Source: CACIAM-69d sp001698445
GTDB lineage: Bacteria > Cyanobacteriota > Cyanobacteriia > CACIAM-69d
NCBI RefSeq assembly: GCF_043235035.1
Contig: NZ_JAZAQF010000021.1
Span: forward strand, 1 to 64,000
Length of the DNA stretch: 64,000 nt
Reading direction: 5' to 3'
The notes beneath the pieces were generated by a model that saw nothing but the letters and a program-made list of their open reading frames with translations, was not told the DNA's origin and did not search any database. The stretch's first letter is position 1. Every line of letters starts with the position of its first letter. Shown piece after piece: positions 50,325-60,431 of this stretch. The position numbers and the translations under genes were made by a program.

Positions 50325-52373
50325 TTAACGAGCTGCCCGTAGTCCGCCGCTCGGCAAGAAGGCCATCGGGTTCACTGCACCTTTGCCCGACGGGCGAATT
50401 TCAAAATGTAGGTGGGGGCCAGTGCTGCGGCCAGTGCTGCCCATTTCTGCAATCAATTGGCCTTGGCGGACGGTTTGACCAGCACGCACCAAGAGGCGAC
50501 TATTGTGGGCGTAGCGAGTCAGGCTACCATCCGGGTGACGGATATCCACCTTGTTACCGTAGCCGCCGCTATCCCAACCAGAGGTTGCCACCACACCGTC
50601 AGCCGCCGCCACAACCGGCGTACCCACAGGGGCAGCAATATCAATACCTCGGTGCATCCGACCCCAGCGCCAGCCATAGCCCGAGGTTAGAATGCCTTGG
50701 CTCGGCCAGATGTAGCCGCGCATGGTCTGGGGCTGTGCGCCCGGTAAATAAGCCGAGGGATCCGACAGGGGCGGCAGTTGTGGCGAAACACTGGCATTGA
50801 GCAGCGTTTGCACGCGGGGATTACGGGCGTTCAGCGGTTCGGAAGCGGCTGCAATCAGTTGGCTGCGGCGCGGATCCGCCTCTGGCATCGGTTGGCTCAG
50901 AGCCAGCGGGCGATCGCTCAAGGGCGCAGAAGGCGGCTGCACAGCTACGGTTGCCGCCTGATTGGTCACGGTGCTGGCTTGGCTGGCGGCCACGGCGGTG
51001 GCGGCGGCCGGAGCCAACAGGCTGATTGCACCGCTGCGGCTCGACTCGCCGGTTTGGTTTTGGTAGCGGGCTTGCAAGGTCTGGATTTCAGCTCGCAAAC
51101 CGTCAATGTAGGGGCTATAGCGTGGGCTGGCTAAGTCGCTGCTGGCTGTCCCCTGCTGGAGGCGGCTGCTGGCAGTGGGCACGTCGGTAGCGCCAGCCAG
51201 GGATTGAGCAGTGGCGGCATGGCTCAGAAGATTGACAGCACCACCGCCGGCTTCTTCCGTTGCAACTGTCCGGGCGGCCGCGGCACTCACGGGCACAGCC
51301 GGGCGATCGAGGCGCTGCGTGGGAACCGCAACGGCCGTGAGCCGATAGTCAGCGGCGGTGGGGATGCTAACCACCAAGTCGTTGGCAGTGGGGGTCACCG
51401 CATCTGCAGAAGCACGCTCAGCCGTAGTCGCCGGTTGCAGTGCAACGGTCTCTTCGGTGCGCTGGGTCGTGGGACTCTCTGCTGATTCAGTGGTTGGTTG
51501 CGGTTCCAGGGCCAGCAGCTCGATCGCCTCGGTGGTGGAACCCAGGAGGTTTCCGGTGTTCGCCGCCAGCGATTGCAGTGCTTGGCTCAGTCGCTCGCTC
51601 TGGGCCTGCAAGCGATCAATGCTCCGTATAGCAGCGGCATCGGCCAGCAGGTCGATCGTGTTGGGCGAAGAAGGGGCTTCCGCGAAGGGAACTTCAGTCA
51701 CAGCAGGACTGTTGGCGCTAGGCGACTCGGCTGCAGTGGCCGAAGCATCAATCACAACCGCCGCTTCAGGGGCAACCGCAGCCGCTTCAACCTGGTTTTC
51801 CGGGAGGGCTGGGATCCGGCTGCGATCAAGGGTGATTGCTGTGGGCTGGCCGTTGGCTTCGCTTTCGCCGTCAGCCAGGGGGGCAGAAAATTGCTCGGAA
51901 TTCGCTTCAGCCGTTGTCTGACTCGTTTCGACGGTGGGCGCGCTCAAGGTCGCCGTTTCCACTTCGGCGGTGATTGGCTCGATCGCGCTGACAACGGTGC
52001 GTTGGGGAATGCTGCGGGCTGGAATGGTGAGTTGTTGACCAGCGCTCAGGACAGCATCAATCGACAGGTGGTTCGCCGCCGCCAGGGCTTCAGGCGCAAC
52101 ATCGTATTGGCGGGCAATGGTCGCGATCGTGTCGTTGGCTTGAACCGTATGGGTCTTGCTGGTGGCCGCCGCCACGGTTTGGCTACTGAGGGACGGAGCC
52201 TGGTTGGGTTCTGCCGCAATCGCGTGGTCGCCTTGGCGGGGCAACAGCAACCCTGTTGCACCCATTGAGATTGCCAACCCTAGCGTCGCGATCGAGGCGC
52301 GGGTCTTCCGACTAGTCTCCGTGGGAGCTTGTTGGTACTGTTCGGTCATCGCACGATGTGGATTGTTGGTCAT
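50325..52373 (-). CDS. LysM and M23 peptidase protein (murein hydrolase or NlpD-like activator)
   Basis: A 682-residue envelope protein. An N-terminal hydrophobic segment (about 27-45) acts as signal or anchor, followed by one LysM (HTVQANDTIATIARQYDVAPEALAAANHL, about 75-118), a very long Ala/Ser/Thr/Glu-rich low-complexity region (about 125-545), and an M23 domain (about 555-675): HRGIDIAAPVGTPVVAAADG and HLHFEIRPSGKGAVNP hold the zinc ligands, so it may be an active endopeptidase. Start ATG 52373; a second ATG eight codons in is possible. Confidence 0.88.
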   Translation of the reverse strand: MTNNPHRAMTEQYQQAPTETSRKTRASIATLGLAISMGATGLLLPRQGDHAIAAEPNQAPSLSSQTVAAATSKTHTVQANDTIATIARQYDVAPEALAAANHLSIDAVLSAGQQLTIPARSIPQRTVVSAIEPITAEVETATLSAPTVETSQTTAEANSEQFSAPLADGESEANGQPTAITLDRSRIPALPENQVEAAAVAPEAAVVIDASATAAESPSANSPAVTEVPFAEAPSSPNTIDLLADAAAIRSIDRLQAQSERLSQALQSLAANTGNLLGSTTEAIELLALEPQPTTESAESPTTQRTEETVALQPATTAERASADAVTPTANDLVVSIPTAADYRLTAVAVPTQRLDRPAVPVSAAAARTVATEEAGGGAVNLLSHAATAQSLAGATDVPTASSRLQQGTASSDLASPRYSPYIDGLRAEIQTLQARYQNQTGESSRSGAISLLAPAAATAVAASQASTVTNQAATVAVQPPSAPLSDRPLALSQPMPEADPRRSQLIAAASEPLNARNPRVQTLLNASVSPQLPPLSDPSAYLPGAQPQTMRGYIWPSQGILTSGYGWRWGRMHRGIDIAAPVGTPVVAAADGVVATSGWDSGGYGNKVDIRHPDGSLTRYAHNSRLLVRAGQTVRQGQLIAEMGSTGRSTGPHLHFEIRPSGKGAVNPMAFLPSGGLRAAR

Positions 52374-53343
52374 TGGGGCGCTGGCAACTCAGCAGTCAGC
52401 AAGCCTTGGGCTGGTAAACCACAGAACTCGCCTCGACTCTGGTCGGGGGCGGGGTGCTCAATCGTTGATTGCCCATTGGACTGCGATTGAATCAGCCTTG
52501 CCGTCCCAAGCGCCTTGGATGGCTAGATCACCGCTCAGGTGCGACGCGGCGGCCAGCGATAAGCTCGGTTAGACCGGGGTCTTAATACGAGTTAAGGCTT
52601 AGGCAAGACTACCCTGCTTTTGTGGTTTAGGCAAGTTTAACCAGATTGGCAACTGATTTGTGACAGTTTCGGTATTTGTTTTCTTGATGAATATTGGAAC
52701 TTCCGATGATGTTTTGCCGTTCAGGATTGCGCCCCTTATTTGATCATCATTTTTCCAAAATTCTTTTCCAGACAGACTTTCAGGCGATCAAGCCATTGAC
52801 AACGAGGATCGGATTATCTCCCTTTCAAGACTTAGCCGATAGGTCAGGATCACCGTCATCCTACGCTGTGTCTTGGATTGCCTAGTCAAGATTTCCAAGG
52901 GGGGAATATGTCGTTTTAGAGGCTGATGAATTAAAAAAAATGTAAAATTCGCTGCAAAATTCGGACGATTCATCAATAGGATTTTCTTATTAATCAGACT
53001 TCCAATCGCCCCTACCAAGGCGCGAAAGTCCCGCCACGTCGATCGCCCCTCAGGGGTGAAGGGCTGACTGAACCTAAGCAATCACGGCCCAGCCATGGTT
53101 AGGTTGCGATCAAGCGGCGATCGGGAGTCAGAACCCGCCTTAACCGACTCTATTGGTCTCTGACGGGCGATCGCGATCGGCTCCCATCTGCCTGGAAGGT
53201 CAAATCAGGCAATTGGCTATCCATCGGCCCCGTTAGCGCTGGGTAAGATGCGCCAATCCCAGGTGATCGCCATCCCGAGACCATCCCTGTTGCTCATTAA
53301 CCCTCAGCCTCTCCATACCCAGCGCCTGTACTCGCAACAGGAC
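52374..53343. other. Long spacer upstream of the LysM/M23 gene
   Basis: About 970 bp without a convincing gene. The AT-rich middle (about 52620-52980) probably contains the promoter. Short frames here contain GTAGGGGCGATT-type repeat words and no domains. I looked for the c-di-AMP (ydaO) riboswitch consensus and did not find it. Confidence 0.5.
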
Positions 53344-53808
53344 TCACCCCAGCAATCCCAACTGCCGCCGAGCCTCAAACAGCCCGATCGCGGTGCTTGA
53401 CGATAGGTTCAGGCTACGAACACCTGCGCAGTTCATGGGAATACGAGCAATCAGGTCACAAATTTCCAGCACCGAAGTCGGTAACCCCTCCGTTTCGCTG
53501 CCAAACAACAGCCAATCCGTAGGGGCGTAGGCGATGTGGTGATAGGACGTGCTGCCACCGCTGGAAAATCCAATCAGTCGTCCCCCGATTGAGCGGTGAA
53601 ATTCGGCAAATGCCGGCCAATCGGCGTGATAGCGAAGCTTGACAAACGGCCAGTAGTCCAGCCCAGCCCGTTTGAGGTAGCGATCGGTAATTTCAAAGCC
53701 CAAAGGGCCCACCAGGTGCAGTTCCGTACCGGTGGCAGCACAGGTACGGGCAATATTGCCCGTATTGGGCGGAATTTGAGGATTAACCAGCACAATTTGT
53801 GGTTGCAT
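53344..53808 (-). CDS. trmL: tRNA (cytidine/uridine-34 2'-O)-methyltransferase
   Basis: SPOUT-family enzyme (154 residues) methylating the wobble ribose of certain leucine tRNAs. Conserved: VLVNPQIPPNTGNIARTCAATG, LLFGSETEGLP and RIPMNCAGVRSLNLSSSTAIGLFEA, the trefoil-knot SAM site. ATG 53808. Confidence 0.95.
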   Translation of the reverse strand: MQPQIVLVNPQIPPNTGNIARTCAATGTELHLVGPLGFEITDRYLKRAGLDYWPFVKLRYHADWPAFAEFHRSIGGRLIGFSSGGSTSYHHIAYAPTDWLLFGSETEGLPTSVLEICDLIARIPMNCAGVRSLNLSSSTAIGLFEARRQLGLLG

Positions 53809-54396
53809 GGAATTTCTTGGCGACTGAGGAACTGAGACGACGGTATTTTAGGGAAATTCACCCCAAACCGCTAAATTGAGATCGTCAAACGAACCAAGAT
53901 TTTTCATCCTGATTCGCCCGCTCCGGGAAGCTGACAACTATAGATTTTTTTAATCACTGACCGGGAATCTCGATTGATTATCAAAAATAATTTAAAACTC
54001 GCTAAATATCACAATTATCAATCATTAATTGCGATTGAAAAACATAATCAATCGTGAATCGATCAAGATCGCCCCCCAGGAATTCCCAAGGAAACTTCCC
54101 CAGGAAAACAGCAGCCCCGGCCAACCCTGTTTTGCCCGTCCAACCTCGATTGGATCAGGGCCCCGGCCCGCTGCCACGAACGACAACCCGCGATCGCCCC
54201 TTGAGCGGGCCCACTTGAGCCGGCCCAACAGCTGTGTTCGACAATACATATATATGGATGTGTACAGAGATGCCGACAAACACGCCGCACCGTCCCACGG
54301 CGATCCACAGCACCTCGCATGACTCGGTATCCTGAAAGGTCGGGCTTTATGGGCTTTGAGCGGTGGGGCACATTTTGATCGCCGCTGCCAAGTCGC
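53809..54396. other. Spacer between recG and trmL
   Basis: No gene seen in about 590 bp. The section 53880-54060 is AT-rich; 54240-54260 has TACATATATATGGATGTGTAC, partly self-complementary. Other short frames look accidental. Confidence 0.5.
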
Positions 54397-56880
54397 CTAG
54401 GTCAAAATCATACCCCCCAATAGCTTGCGATACCGATAGCCCAGTTCGGCGGCAATTCGAGGATGGTTTGCCAAATCTGGGTCGGTGTTGATCAAATCCT
54501 CAGCGGCCGATCGCGCCAAGTTCAACACATCGCGATCGTCTACCAAGCTGGCCAGGGCAAAATCCGGCAAACCCGATTGGCGCGTGCCCAACACTTCACC
54601 GGGGCCACGAAACCGCATATCCATTTCTGAAATAAAAAAGCCATCCTGAGATTGGGCCAACACCTCTAGCCGCTGGCTGGCTTCCGGGCTTTTGCTGGTG
54701 TTCATCAACAAACAAAAAGACTGAGCTGCCCCCCGCCCCACCCGACCGCGCAACTGGTGTAACTGAGACAAGCCAAAGCGCTCTGCATGTTCAATCACCA
54801 TCACCGTGGCGTTGGGCACATCCACCCCCACTTCAATCACCGTGGTGGACACCAAAATTTGGGTTTGGTTTTGCCGAAATTGCTCGATCGCCCGGTCTTT
54901 ATCGGCCGAACCCATGCGCCCATGGAGCAAACCCACCTGAAACTCTGGAAACACCACCTCAGAGAGGTATTGATATTCCTCGATCGCGGATTTTAAATCG
55001 AGCTTTTCCGACTCCTCCACCAGCGGCAACACCACGTAAACCTGGCGACCTTGGGCAATTTCTCGGCGCATCAGGTCATGGGCCGCCGGGCGATCACCCG
55101 ATCGCAGCACCGTGGTTTGAATCGCCTGCCGACCGGGCGGCAACTCGTCAATCTGACTCACATCCAAATCCCCATGGATCGTCAGTGCCAAGGTGCGCGG
55201 AATCGGCGTGGCAGTCATGGTCAACACATGGGGCTGAAATCCCTTTTGTTGCAGCTTGGCCCGCTGTTGCACCCCAAACCGGTGCTGCTCATCAATCACC
55301 GCCAGGCCCAAACGGGAAAATTCCACCTTGTCTTGGATCAGGGCATGGGTTCCCACCAACAAGGGCAACTCTCCCGTTTGCAATTGGGCATGGATGGCGC
55401 GCCGTTTTTTAGCTCCCGTTGAACCCGTCAGCAACTCCACAGGCAAGTGCAACAGGTTAAACCAACCCACAATTTTTCGGTAATGTTGCTCCGCCAGCAC
55501 TTCCGTGGGAGCCATCAGGGCCGCCTGGTAGCCCGCTTGGATGGCCGCCAGGATGGTGATCACGGCCACGACGGTTTTTCCGGATCCCACATCCCCTTGC
55601 ACCAGACGGTTCATGGGGGTGGGCCGTTGTAAATCTTCCAGAATTTCGCCCACCACGCGCTTTTGGGCCCCGGTCAGTTCAAAGGGCAACACCTGGTGAA
55701 ATTGGTCAATCAGAGGGCCGGTGGTGGCCAACACCACGCTGGTTTCCTGGCGTTTTTGCTGCGATCGCCGCTGGAGCAATCCCAACTGGAGGTAGAAAAA
55801 TTCATCGAAAATCAACCGCCGTCGGGCCGCCGCCAACTGATCATCGTCGGCGGGAAAATGCACTTGGGCGATCGCGTCGGCAATTTTGATCAGGTTGTAG
55901 CGTTCACGAAAGGTACGGGGCAAGGCTTCCGGCACTTGGCTGGCGGCAGGCAACACAGCCAAGACCGATCGCCGCACCAAATCCGCCGTCACCCCTTCCG
56001 TGAGAGCATAGACCGGCACGACCCGCCCCACCGTTAAGGAGGCGATCGTCCCGTCGGCGCTGTCGATTACTTCCAAATCGGGATTGTCGAGCGTAATGCC
56101 GTATTTATCTTGCTTCACCAGGCCGGACGCGGCCACCAGTGTGCCCGAGGAGTAAAGACTCTGTTGGCTCTTCTGCCAGGCGATCGAACTAAAGCGGGTT
56201 CCTGCAAAAAACTTGCTAATTCGCACTTGGCCCGTGCGATCGCGCAGAATCAGTTCAAAAATCGTGAGCTTTGAGTTTTTGGGGCTGGTGAAGCAATTAC
56301 AGCGCTTGACCGTCCCCACAATCGTCACTGTTTCGCCCCCTTCCAAGTCGCGGATATTCACCTGGCGGGCGTAATCGATATAGTCGCGAGGGTAATGGCA
56401 CAGCAAATCCTGCACCGTCAACAGCCCCAACTTGGCCAACCGCCCCCCCGATCGCGTCCCGATCGCCCGCACCTGCGACAGGGGCAGATCCAAAGTCAGC
56501 GATCGGGCAATGGTTGCCGGTTGCAGTTGGTTCAAATCCTTGGTTTTTGGGCGCTTGGGCGATCGGGGGGCCGCCTCTGGAGCCGCGGCCTCGGCGATCG
56601 CCCCCTCGCAGGCACGCTGCACCTGGTGCAAAAACTGCCGCGTGTTCACCACAATCCGCTTGCGTTGGGCCAAGTCCAAATGGGGATATTCCGCAAACTG
56701 GGCCGCTGTTTCTCGCCACCGCCGTCGATCGCTCGCAGACAATCCTTGGGGCGGCCGGCCAAACTGCAGACACAAAAATTCACTGAATCGATATTCCCGC
56801 CCAGCCAAATCCCCAAAGCCCCGTTCCGCTTCCACAGCCAGGGCCTTTTGCAAACGAATCCAGTCGGGTAGATCAGACAA
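54397..56880 (-). CDS. recG: ATP-dependent DNA helicase RecG
   Basis: Branch-migrating helicase that remodels stalled forks. 827 residues. The N-terminal 130 residues are the cyanobacteria/plant-type extension; then the wedge/OB domain (about 150-330) and helicase core: GDVGSGKTVVAV (Walker A), VIDEQHRFG (DEQH), LTMTATPIPRT, VLVSTTVIEVGVDVPNA-type region and HQLRGRVGRG. The start is a TTG (SDLPDWIRLQKALAVEAERG follows, matching other cyanobacterial RecG); no good Shine-Dalgarno is visible. Confidence 0.95.
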   Translation of the reverse strand: MSDLPDWIRLQKALAVEAERGFGDLAGREYRFSEFLCLQFGRPPQGLSASDRRRWRETAAQFAEYPHLDLAQRKRIVVNTRQFLHQVQRACEGAIAEAAAPEAAPRSPKRPKTKDLNQLQPATIARSLTLDLPLSQVRAIGTRSGGRLAKLGLLTVQDLLCHYPRDYIDYARQVNIRDLEGGETVTIVGTVKRCNCFTSPKNSKLTIFELILRDRTGQVRISKFFAGTRFSSIAWQKSQQSLYSSGTLVAASGLVKQDKYGITLDNPDLEVIDSADGTIASLTVGRVVPVYALTEGVTADLVRRSVLAVLPAASQVPEALPRTFRERYNLIKIADAIAQVHFPADDDQLAAARRRLIFDEFFYLQLGLLQRRSQQKRQETSVVLATTGPLIDQFHQVLPFELTGAQKRVVGEILEDLQRPTPMNRLVQGDVGSGKTVVAVITILAAIQAGYQAALMAPTEVLAEQHYRKIVGWFNLLHLPVELLTGSTGAKKRRAIHAQLQTGELPLLVGTHALIQDKVEFSRLGLAVIDEQHRFGVQQRAKLQQKGFQPHVLTMTATPIPRTLALTIHGDLDVSQIDELPPGRQAIQTTVLRSGDRPAAHDLMRREIAQGRQVYVVLPLVEESEKLDLKSAIEEYQYLSEVVFPEFQVGLLHGRMGSADKDRAIEQFRQNQTQILVSTTVIEVGVDVPNATVMVIEHAERFGLSQLHQLRGRVGRGAAQSFCLLMNTSKSPEASQRLEVLAQSQDGFFISEMDMRFRGPGEVLGTRQSGLPDFALASLVDDRDVLNLARSAAEDLINTDPDLANHPRIAAELGYRYRKLLGGMILT

Positions 56881-56928
56881 GGTGAGAGCTAGGGCGATCG
56901 AGTGTCTGTTGTCCGTCGTGCCAACAGT

Positions 56929-56952
56929 AGTTCCAACGAAAGTTCCAACGAA
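56929..56952. repeat. 12-bp tandem duplication
   Basis: AGTTCCAACGAA twice, in the gap between recG and the following orphan gene. Confidence 0.85.
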
Positions 56953-56968
56953 CGTATTTTGCGGGAAA

Positions 56969-57532
56969 TTATTCAGGTTGAGAAGCTGGATACCAAATTT
57001 CCAGAGTCCCCGGCGGCTCTTTATCTAACAACTTGAGTAAAGGAATGAGCTGAATATCACTCCATGCGCCTTGGTTGACTAAATTTTTAATCCGCTTCGC
57101 CTTCGCCATATCTTCTTCATAAAAGAATCGCACTTGAATTTCTGACTGGGGAAAATAATTCTGAATTTTCTCTGGCGGAACAACTTGATCCACAACCAAA
57201 TTGCTTACCCTCAAAACCGATGCCCCATCATCCCTTAACTTACTCATGAGGGCCGTTGCATCGTTGCGTTGCTTCTCTGAAGAAATATGGATATAGATCG
57301 TACTGTCAATTAACGACTCCTTAGATCCATGATTGATCGTAGAGATCGAAGGAGTTGGTGTCACAGCAATATTAGCTTTCACTGAGGATGTGGGAGATGG
57401 CGTGGCAACACTTCCATCTCCAAAAAGCTTATCCCAATTGCCTAAAACCGAAGTAATGACAATACCAAGGAACGTGATTATTGCTAAAATAATCTGAGTT
57501 AGCAAGCCCAATTTTTCATTACCACTGCTCAT
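56969..57532 (-). CDS. Orphan membrane-anchored protein, AT-rich
   Basis: A 187-residue protein from ATG 57532, preceded by a textbook GGAGGTG site. One membrane helix (about 13-35, LTQIILAIITFLGIVITSVLG), a Ser/Thr/Pro linker, then a domain of about 100 residues (STIYIHISSEKQRNDATALMSKL, VSNLVVDQVVPPEKIQNYFP, IQVRFFYEEDMAKAKRIKNLVNQG) with a SPOR-like or LytR-C-like pattern of periplasmic wall-associated proteins. The base composition is clearly more AT-rich than its neighbours, hinting at transfer. Function unknown. Confidence 0.7.
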   Translation of the reverse strand: MSSGNEKLGLLTQIILAIITFLGIVITSVLGNWDKLFGDGSVATPSPTSSVKANIAVTPTPSISTINHGSKESLIDSTIYIHISSEKQRNDATALMSKLRDDGASVLRVSNLVVDQVVPPEKIQNYFPQSEIQVRFFYEEDMAKAKRIKNLVNQGAWSDIQLIPLLKLLDKEPPGTLEIWYPASQPE

Positions 57533-57971
57533 AACACCTCCACTAGAGAATTGAATTATTTTCGTGAATTGAATATTTTTAAGATCAAGCACAGAGAGAT
57601 TTGTAGAGAAAAATCGCAACTTTGATTGAAATTATTGAGCTAAATTTTGTTAAGATATTTTTTTAAATTATTCGAGATTATTCAGAATTTTAAAAATTAC
57701 TTTCGTCCATGAATCATCCATAATTATAGCTTTAACAAACAATAGAGCCATAGTCATTTAACAAAAATATCTAAAGCTCAATAACATTTCCTTGACTTTC
57801 TGAAAGTCATGGACATTTTTAAAACAAAGCAATATTCTCGGTGGTTACCAACCCCTTTCAAGAATGTCTTGATTGTACTCCAATCAAAAATTTGGTCTTT
57901 CTTGATGAATTTGGTACGGTTGAAATTGTTGACCAACGCACTAATCGCCTGCTTACTCGTCTGAGCTGCCT
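57533..57971. other. AT-rich spacer
   Basis: No gene. One of the most AT-rich stretches of the window, between the divergent orphan gene and the Rieske oxygenase; it lacks GCGATCGC octamers. Promoters of both genes are expected here. Confidence 0.55.
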
Positions 57972-59069
57972 ATGTCTCCTGAAACTGCCACCCCCACGAC
58001 TGCTCAACCAGCCAAGACAGTGCCCCTACGCGCAACCGGCATCGACCCCAACCATTGGTATGTGGTGGCGAGCGATCGGGAAGTCACTCGCCAGCCGCTG
58101 GGCGTGGAACTTTGGGGGCGGGCAATTGTGCTTTACCGCGACACCCAAGGGCAAGTGCAAGCCCTAGAGGATTGCTGTCCCCACCGACTGGTGAAGTTGT
58201 CGGATGGGCGCGTGGTGGGCGATCGGATCGAGTGTATGTACCACGGTTGGCAGTTCGACCATGCTGGGGCCTGCGTAGATGTGCCCTACCTGGGAGATAA
58301 CCAAAAGCTGCCCACTTGCCGAATTCGTACCTACCCGGTGCGGGAATTGGATGGGTTCATTTGGCTATGGCCAGGGGAATTGCAACCGGGACAGGTGCTG
58401 CCGAAACCGATGGGATTGCCGGAATGGAGCCATTTAAACTACATCGCTTCCATGACCACGATCGATTGTCAGGGGCATTTTTCTTTTCTGATCGAAAACC
58501 TGATGGATATGTACCATGGGCATTTGCATCAGGACTACCAGGCTTGGGCTTCCGCAAAGTTGGAGCAGCTCACCGAATCACCCGATCGAGTCGATGCTCT
58601 CTACGAAGCCCAAAGCTACTACCGAATTGACAAAATTTGGGCGGTGGCGCAACTGTTTATCCCCGCCATGCGCAAACTACACCCGGAACCGCTCCGGGTG
58701 AGCTATGTCTATCCCCACTGGGCTTCTAGCTTGGGCCAAGAGTTCAAGATTTATTGCCTGTTTTGTCCTGTCAGCGCCACCCGTACCCGGGCCTATTTGG
58801 TGCATTTCACCTCCCTTCACGCCTTTGGGCGGTTGCATCAGTTGCCGGTGGGATTCCGCCAGTGGGTGAAAGATCGGATGTTTAATGCGGCGGCCAAGTT
58901 GCTGGAAGGGTTGGTGGAGCAAGATGTGTTGATGATTGAGCAGGAGCAGCGATCGTTTGAAGCGGATCCTCACCGCAAGGGGCCAGAACTGAATCCCGCG
59001 ATCGCGGCAGTGCAGCGCCTCATTCGATCGCGGGGTCAATCAACCACCGCTGGGCTGGCCCATGAATGA
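57972..59069 (+). CDS. Rieske non-heme iron oxygenase
   Basis: A 365-residue oxygenase alpha-type subunit. The Rieske [2Fe-2S] site is Cys69-P-His71 and Cys88-M-Y-His91. The mononuclear iron site is around Asp179, His182 and His186 (ENLMDMYHGHLH). The C-terminal region has hydrophobic segments (LYEAQSYY..., LVHFTSLHAFGRLHQL) as in the PAO/Tic55/choline-monooxygenase-like group, but no plain thylakoid anchor. Substrate unknown (chlorophyll catabolite, aromatic or amine are all possible). The LysR gene 240 bp downstream on the same strand may regulate it. Confidence 0.85.
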   Translation: MSPETATPTTAQPAKTVPLRATGIDPNHWYVVASDREVTRQPLGVELWGRAIVLYRDTQGQVQALEDCCPHRLVKLSDGRVVGDRIECMYHGWQFDHAGACVDVPYLGDNQKLPTCRIRTYPVRELDGFIWLWPGELQPGQVLPKPMGLPEWSHLNYIASMTTIDCQGHFSFLIENLMDMYHGHLHQDYQAWASAKLEQLTESPDRVDALYEAQSYYRIDKIWAVAQLFIPAMRKLHPEPLRVSYVYPHWASSLGQEFKIYCLFCPVSATRTRAYLVHFTSLHAFGRLHQLPVGFRQWVKDRMFNAAAKLLEGLVEQDVLMIEQEQRSFEADPHRKGPELNPAIAAVQRLIRSRGQSTTAGLAHE

Positions 59070-59084
59070 TTAGGAGTGAGTGGG

Positions 59085-59125
59085 AGTGATTAGGCGTAAT
59101 CAGGCGTAATTAACCGTAATTAATC
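59085..59125. repeat. 10-bp tandem repeat between Rieske and LysR genes
   Basis: AGGCGTAATC, AGGCGTAATT, AACCGTAATT at a 10-bp period, with related words on both sides. Confidence 0.75.
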
Positions 59126-59310
59126 GACCGTTGATTAACCCATCATTCAAAAACAGCATGGGCCGGAATCGCGCAATGTTCAGGGCGATCGCGCAAGGAA
59201 ACGGGGAACTATGGCAAAGTTTGCTGGCTTAGGCCGCGATCGGGTCTTGATGCGGATTGTTTTCCTAACGTCCCCGATCGCGCCCTTGGGTTCCTTGCTT
59301 GCCCCAGCTC

Positions 59311-60237
59311 ATGCGACTCGAACAGTTACAGGCCTTCCTCGCGATCGCGGATACCGGTAGTTTCCAGGCCGCCGCTAAGCGTTGCGGAGTCACCCAATCC
59401 ACCATCAGCCGCCAACTTCAGAGCCTGGAGTCTACCCTGGGGCTAGCCCTGATTCGTCGCAGCACCCCCATCCAGCTCACTCTTGCTGGCAACCAACTGT
59501 TACCCCACGCCCGCCGAATGGTGCAGGAGTGGGACTTGGCAAATCGGGCGATCGCCAACCTGCGCGAAGGGCAACAACCGGAACTCTGCATCGCCGCCAT
59601 TCACTCTGTTTGCGCCTACCGACTGCCCGCCATTTTGCAGGACTTTATCCAAACCTATCCCCAAGTGCAGTTACGGGTGACGGCCTTGGGCAGCGATCGA
59701 TCGCTCAAGGTGTTGCGCGATGGGCTAGTTGATGTGGCCGTGGTCATGAATAACCGGTTTTTGACCAATAACACCGATTGGGTGGTGGATTCCCTCTATA
59801 AGGAACCCGTGGTGGCCCTTGTCAGCGCATCCCATCCCCTCGCCAACCATGGGCAAGTGTCCTGGCTGGATCTGGGGGAATATCCCCACGTCGTGTTCAA
59901 GGATGGCTACGGAATGCAGCGGTTGGTGCAGGAACAGTTTGCCCGCGAGGGAATTACCCTGCGGGTTGCCTTGGAGTTGAACACCCTCGATGCCTTTCGG
60001 GGAGTTGTCCGCCAGGGAAAATGCGTGGCCCTTTTGCCAGAGTCGGCCGTGCTGGAGGCAAAGGAGGATCCAGGTTTGCGAGTGTTACCGCTGGCGGATC
60101 CATCGATCGAGCGGGAAGTGGTGTTGGTGACCACGCGCGATCGACTGCAATTACAACCCATCAGCTATTTCCGACAGTTGGTGCAAGCCACCCTCCATCA
60201 ACAAGCCTTGCTCCCCAACCGCCCATTGGCCAAGTGA
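59311..60237 (+). CDS. LysR-family transcriptional regulator
   Basis: 308 residues from ATG 59311. N-terminal winged helix-turn-helix: MRLEQLQAFLAIADTGSFQAAAKRCGVTQSTISRQLQSLE; C-terminal substrate-binding domain (about 90-300) with two lobes. Effector unknown. Its position behind a Rieske oxygenase suggests possible control of that gene; LysR genes are more often divergent from their targets, so this is weak. Confidence 0.9.
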   Translation: MRLEQLQAFLAIADTGSFQAAAKRCGVTQSTISRQLQSLESTLGLALIRRSTPIQLTLAGNQLLPHARRMVQEWDLANRAIANLREGQQPELCIAAIHSVCAYRLPAILQDFIQTYPQVQLRVTALGSDRSLKVLRDGLVDVAVVMNNRFLTNNTDWVVDSLYKEPVVALVSASHPLANHGQVSWLDLGEYPHVVFKDGYGMQRLVQEQFAREGITLRVALELNTLDAFRGVVRQGKCVALLPESAVLEAKEDPGLRVLPLADPSIEREVVLVTTRDRLQLQPISYFRQLVQATLHQQALLPNRPLAK

Positions 60238-60431
60238 ACACGGGCGATCGGCCTGGACTCGTGCGTTTTGCAAAGACCGCTGATGAGCAGCGATGAACCC
60301 GTTATCTTTCCTCGATCGACCGGGGACTTGACGGGGACTTGAGCAAAGCAAACACAAGGCGCGATCGTCCCTGTCGCCCGTGCTAGCCTACGGGAAACTG
60401 CTGTTTTTGGTCCCGATCGCCCTTGGCCACC

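Noticed and set aside
51498..52268. Plus-strand 256-codon frame opposite the LysM/M23 gene
   Set aside because: Lies opposite the Ala-rich low-complexity region, which easily leaves the other strand open; no domain.
52374..52680. c-di-AMP (ydaO) riboswitch in the leader of the LysM/M23 gene
   Set aside because: The leader is long and the gene class fits, but the conserved blocks of that riboswitch are absent on the minus strand.
52788..53081. 97-codon minus-strand frame containing RDFRALVGAIGSL
   Set aside because: The peptide is encoded partly by a dispersed GTAGGGGCGATT-type repeat; no conserved domain.
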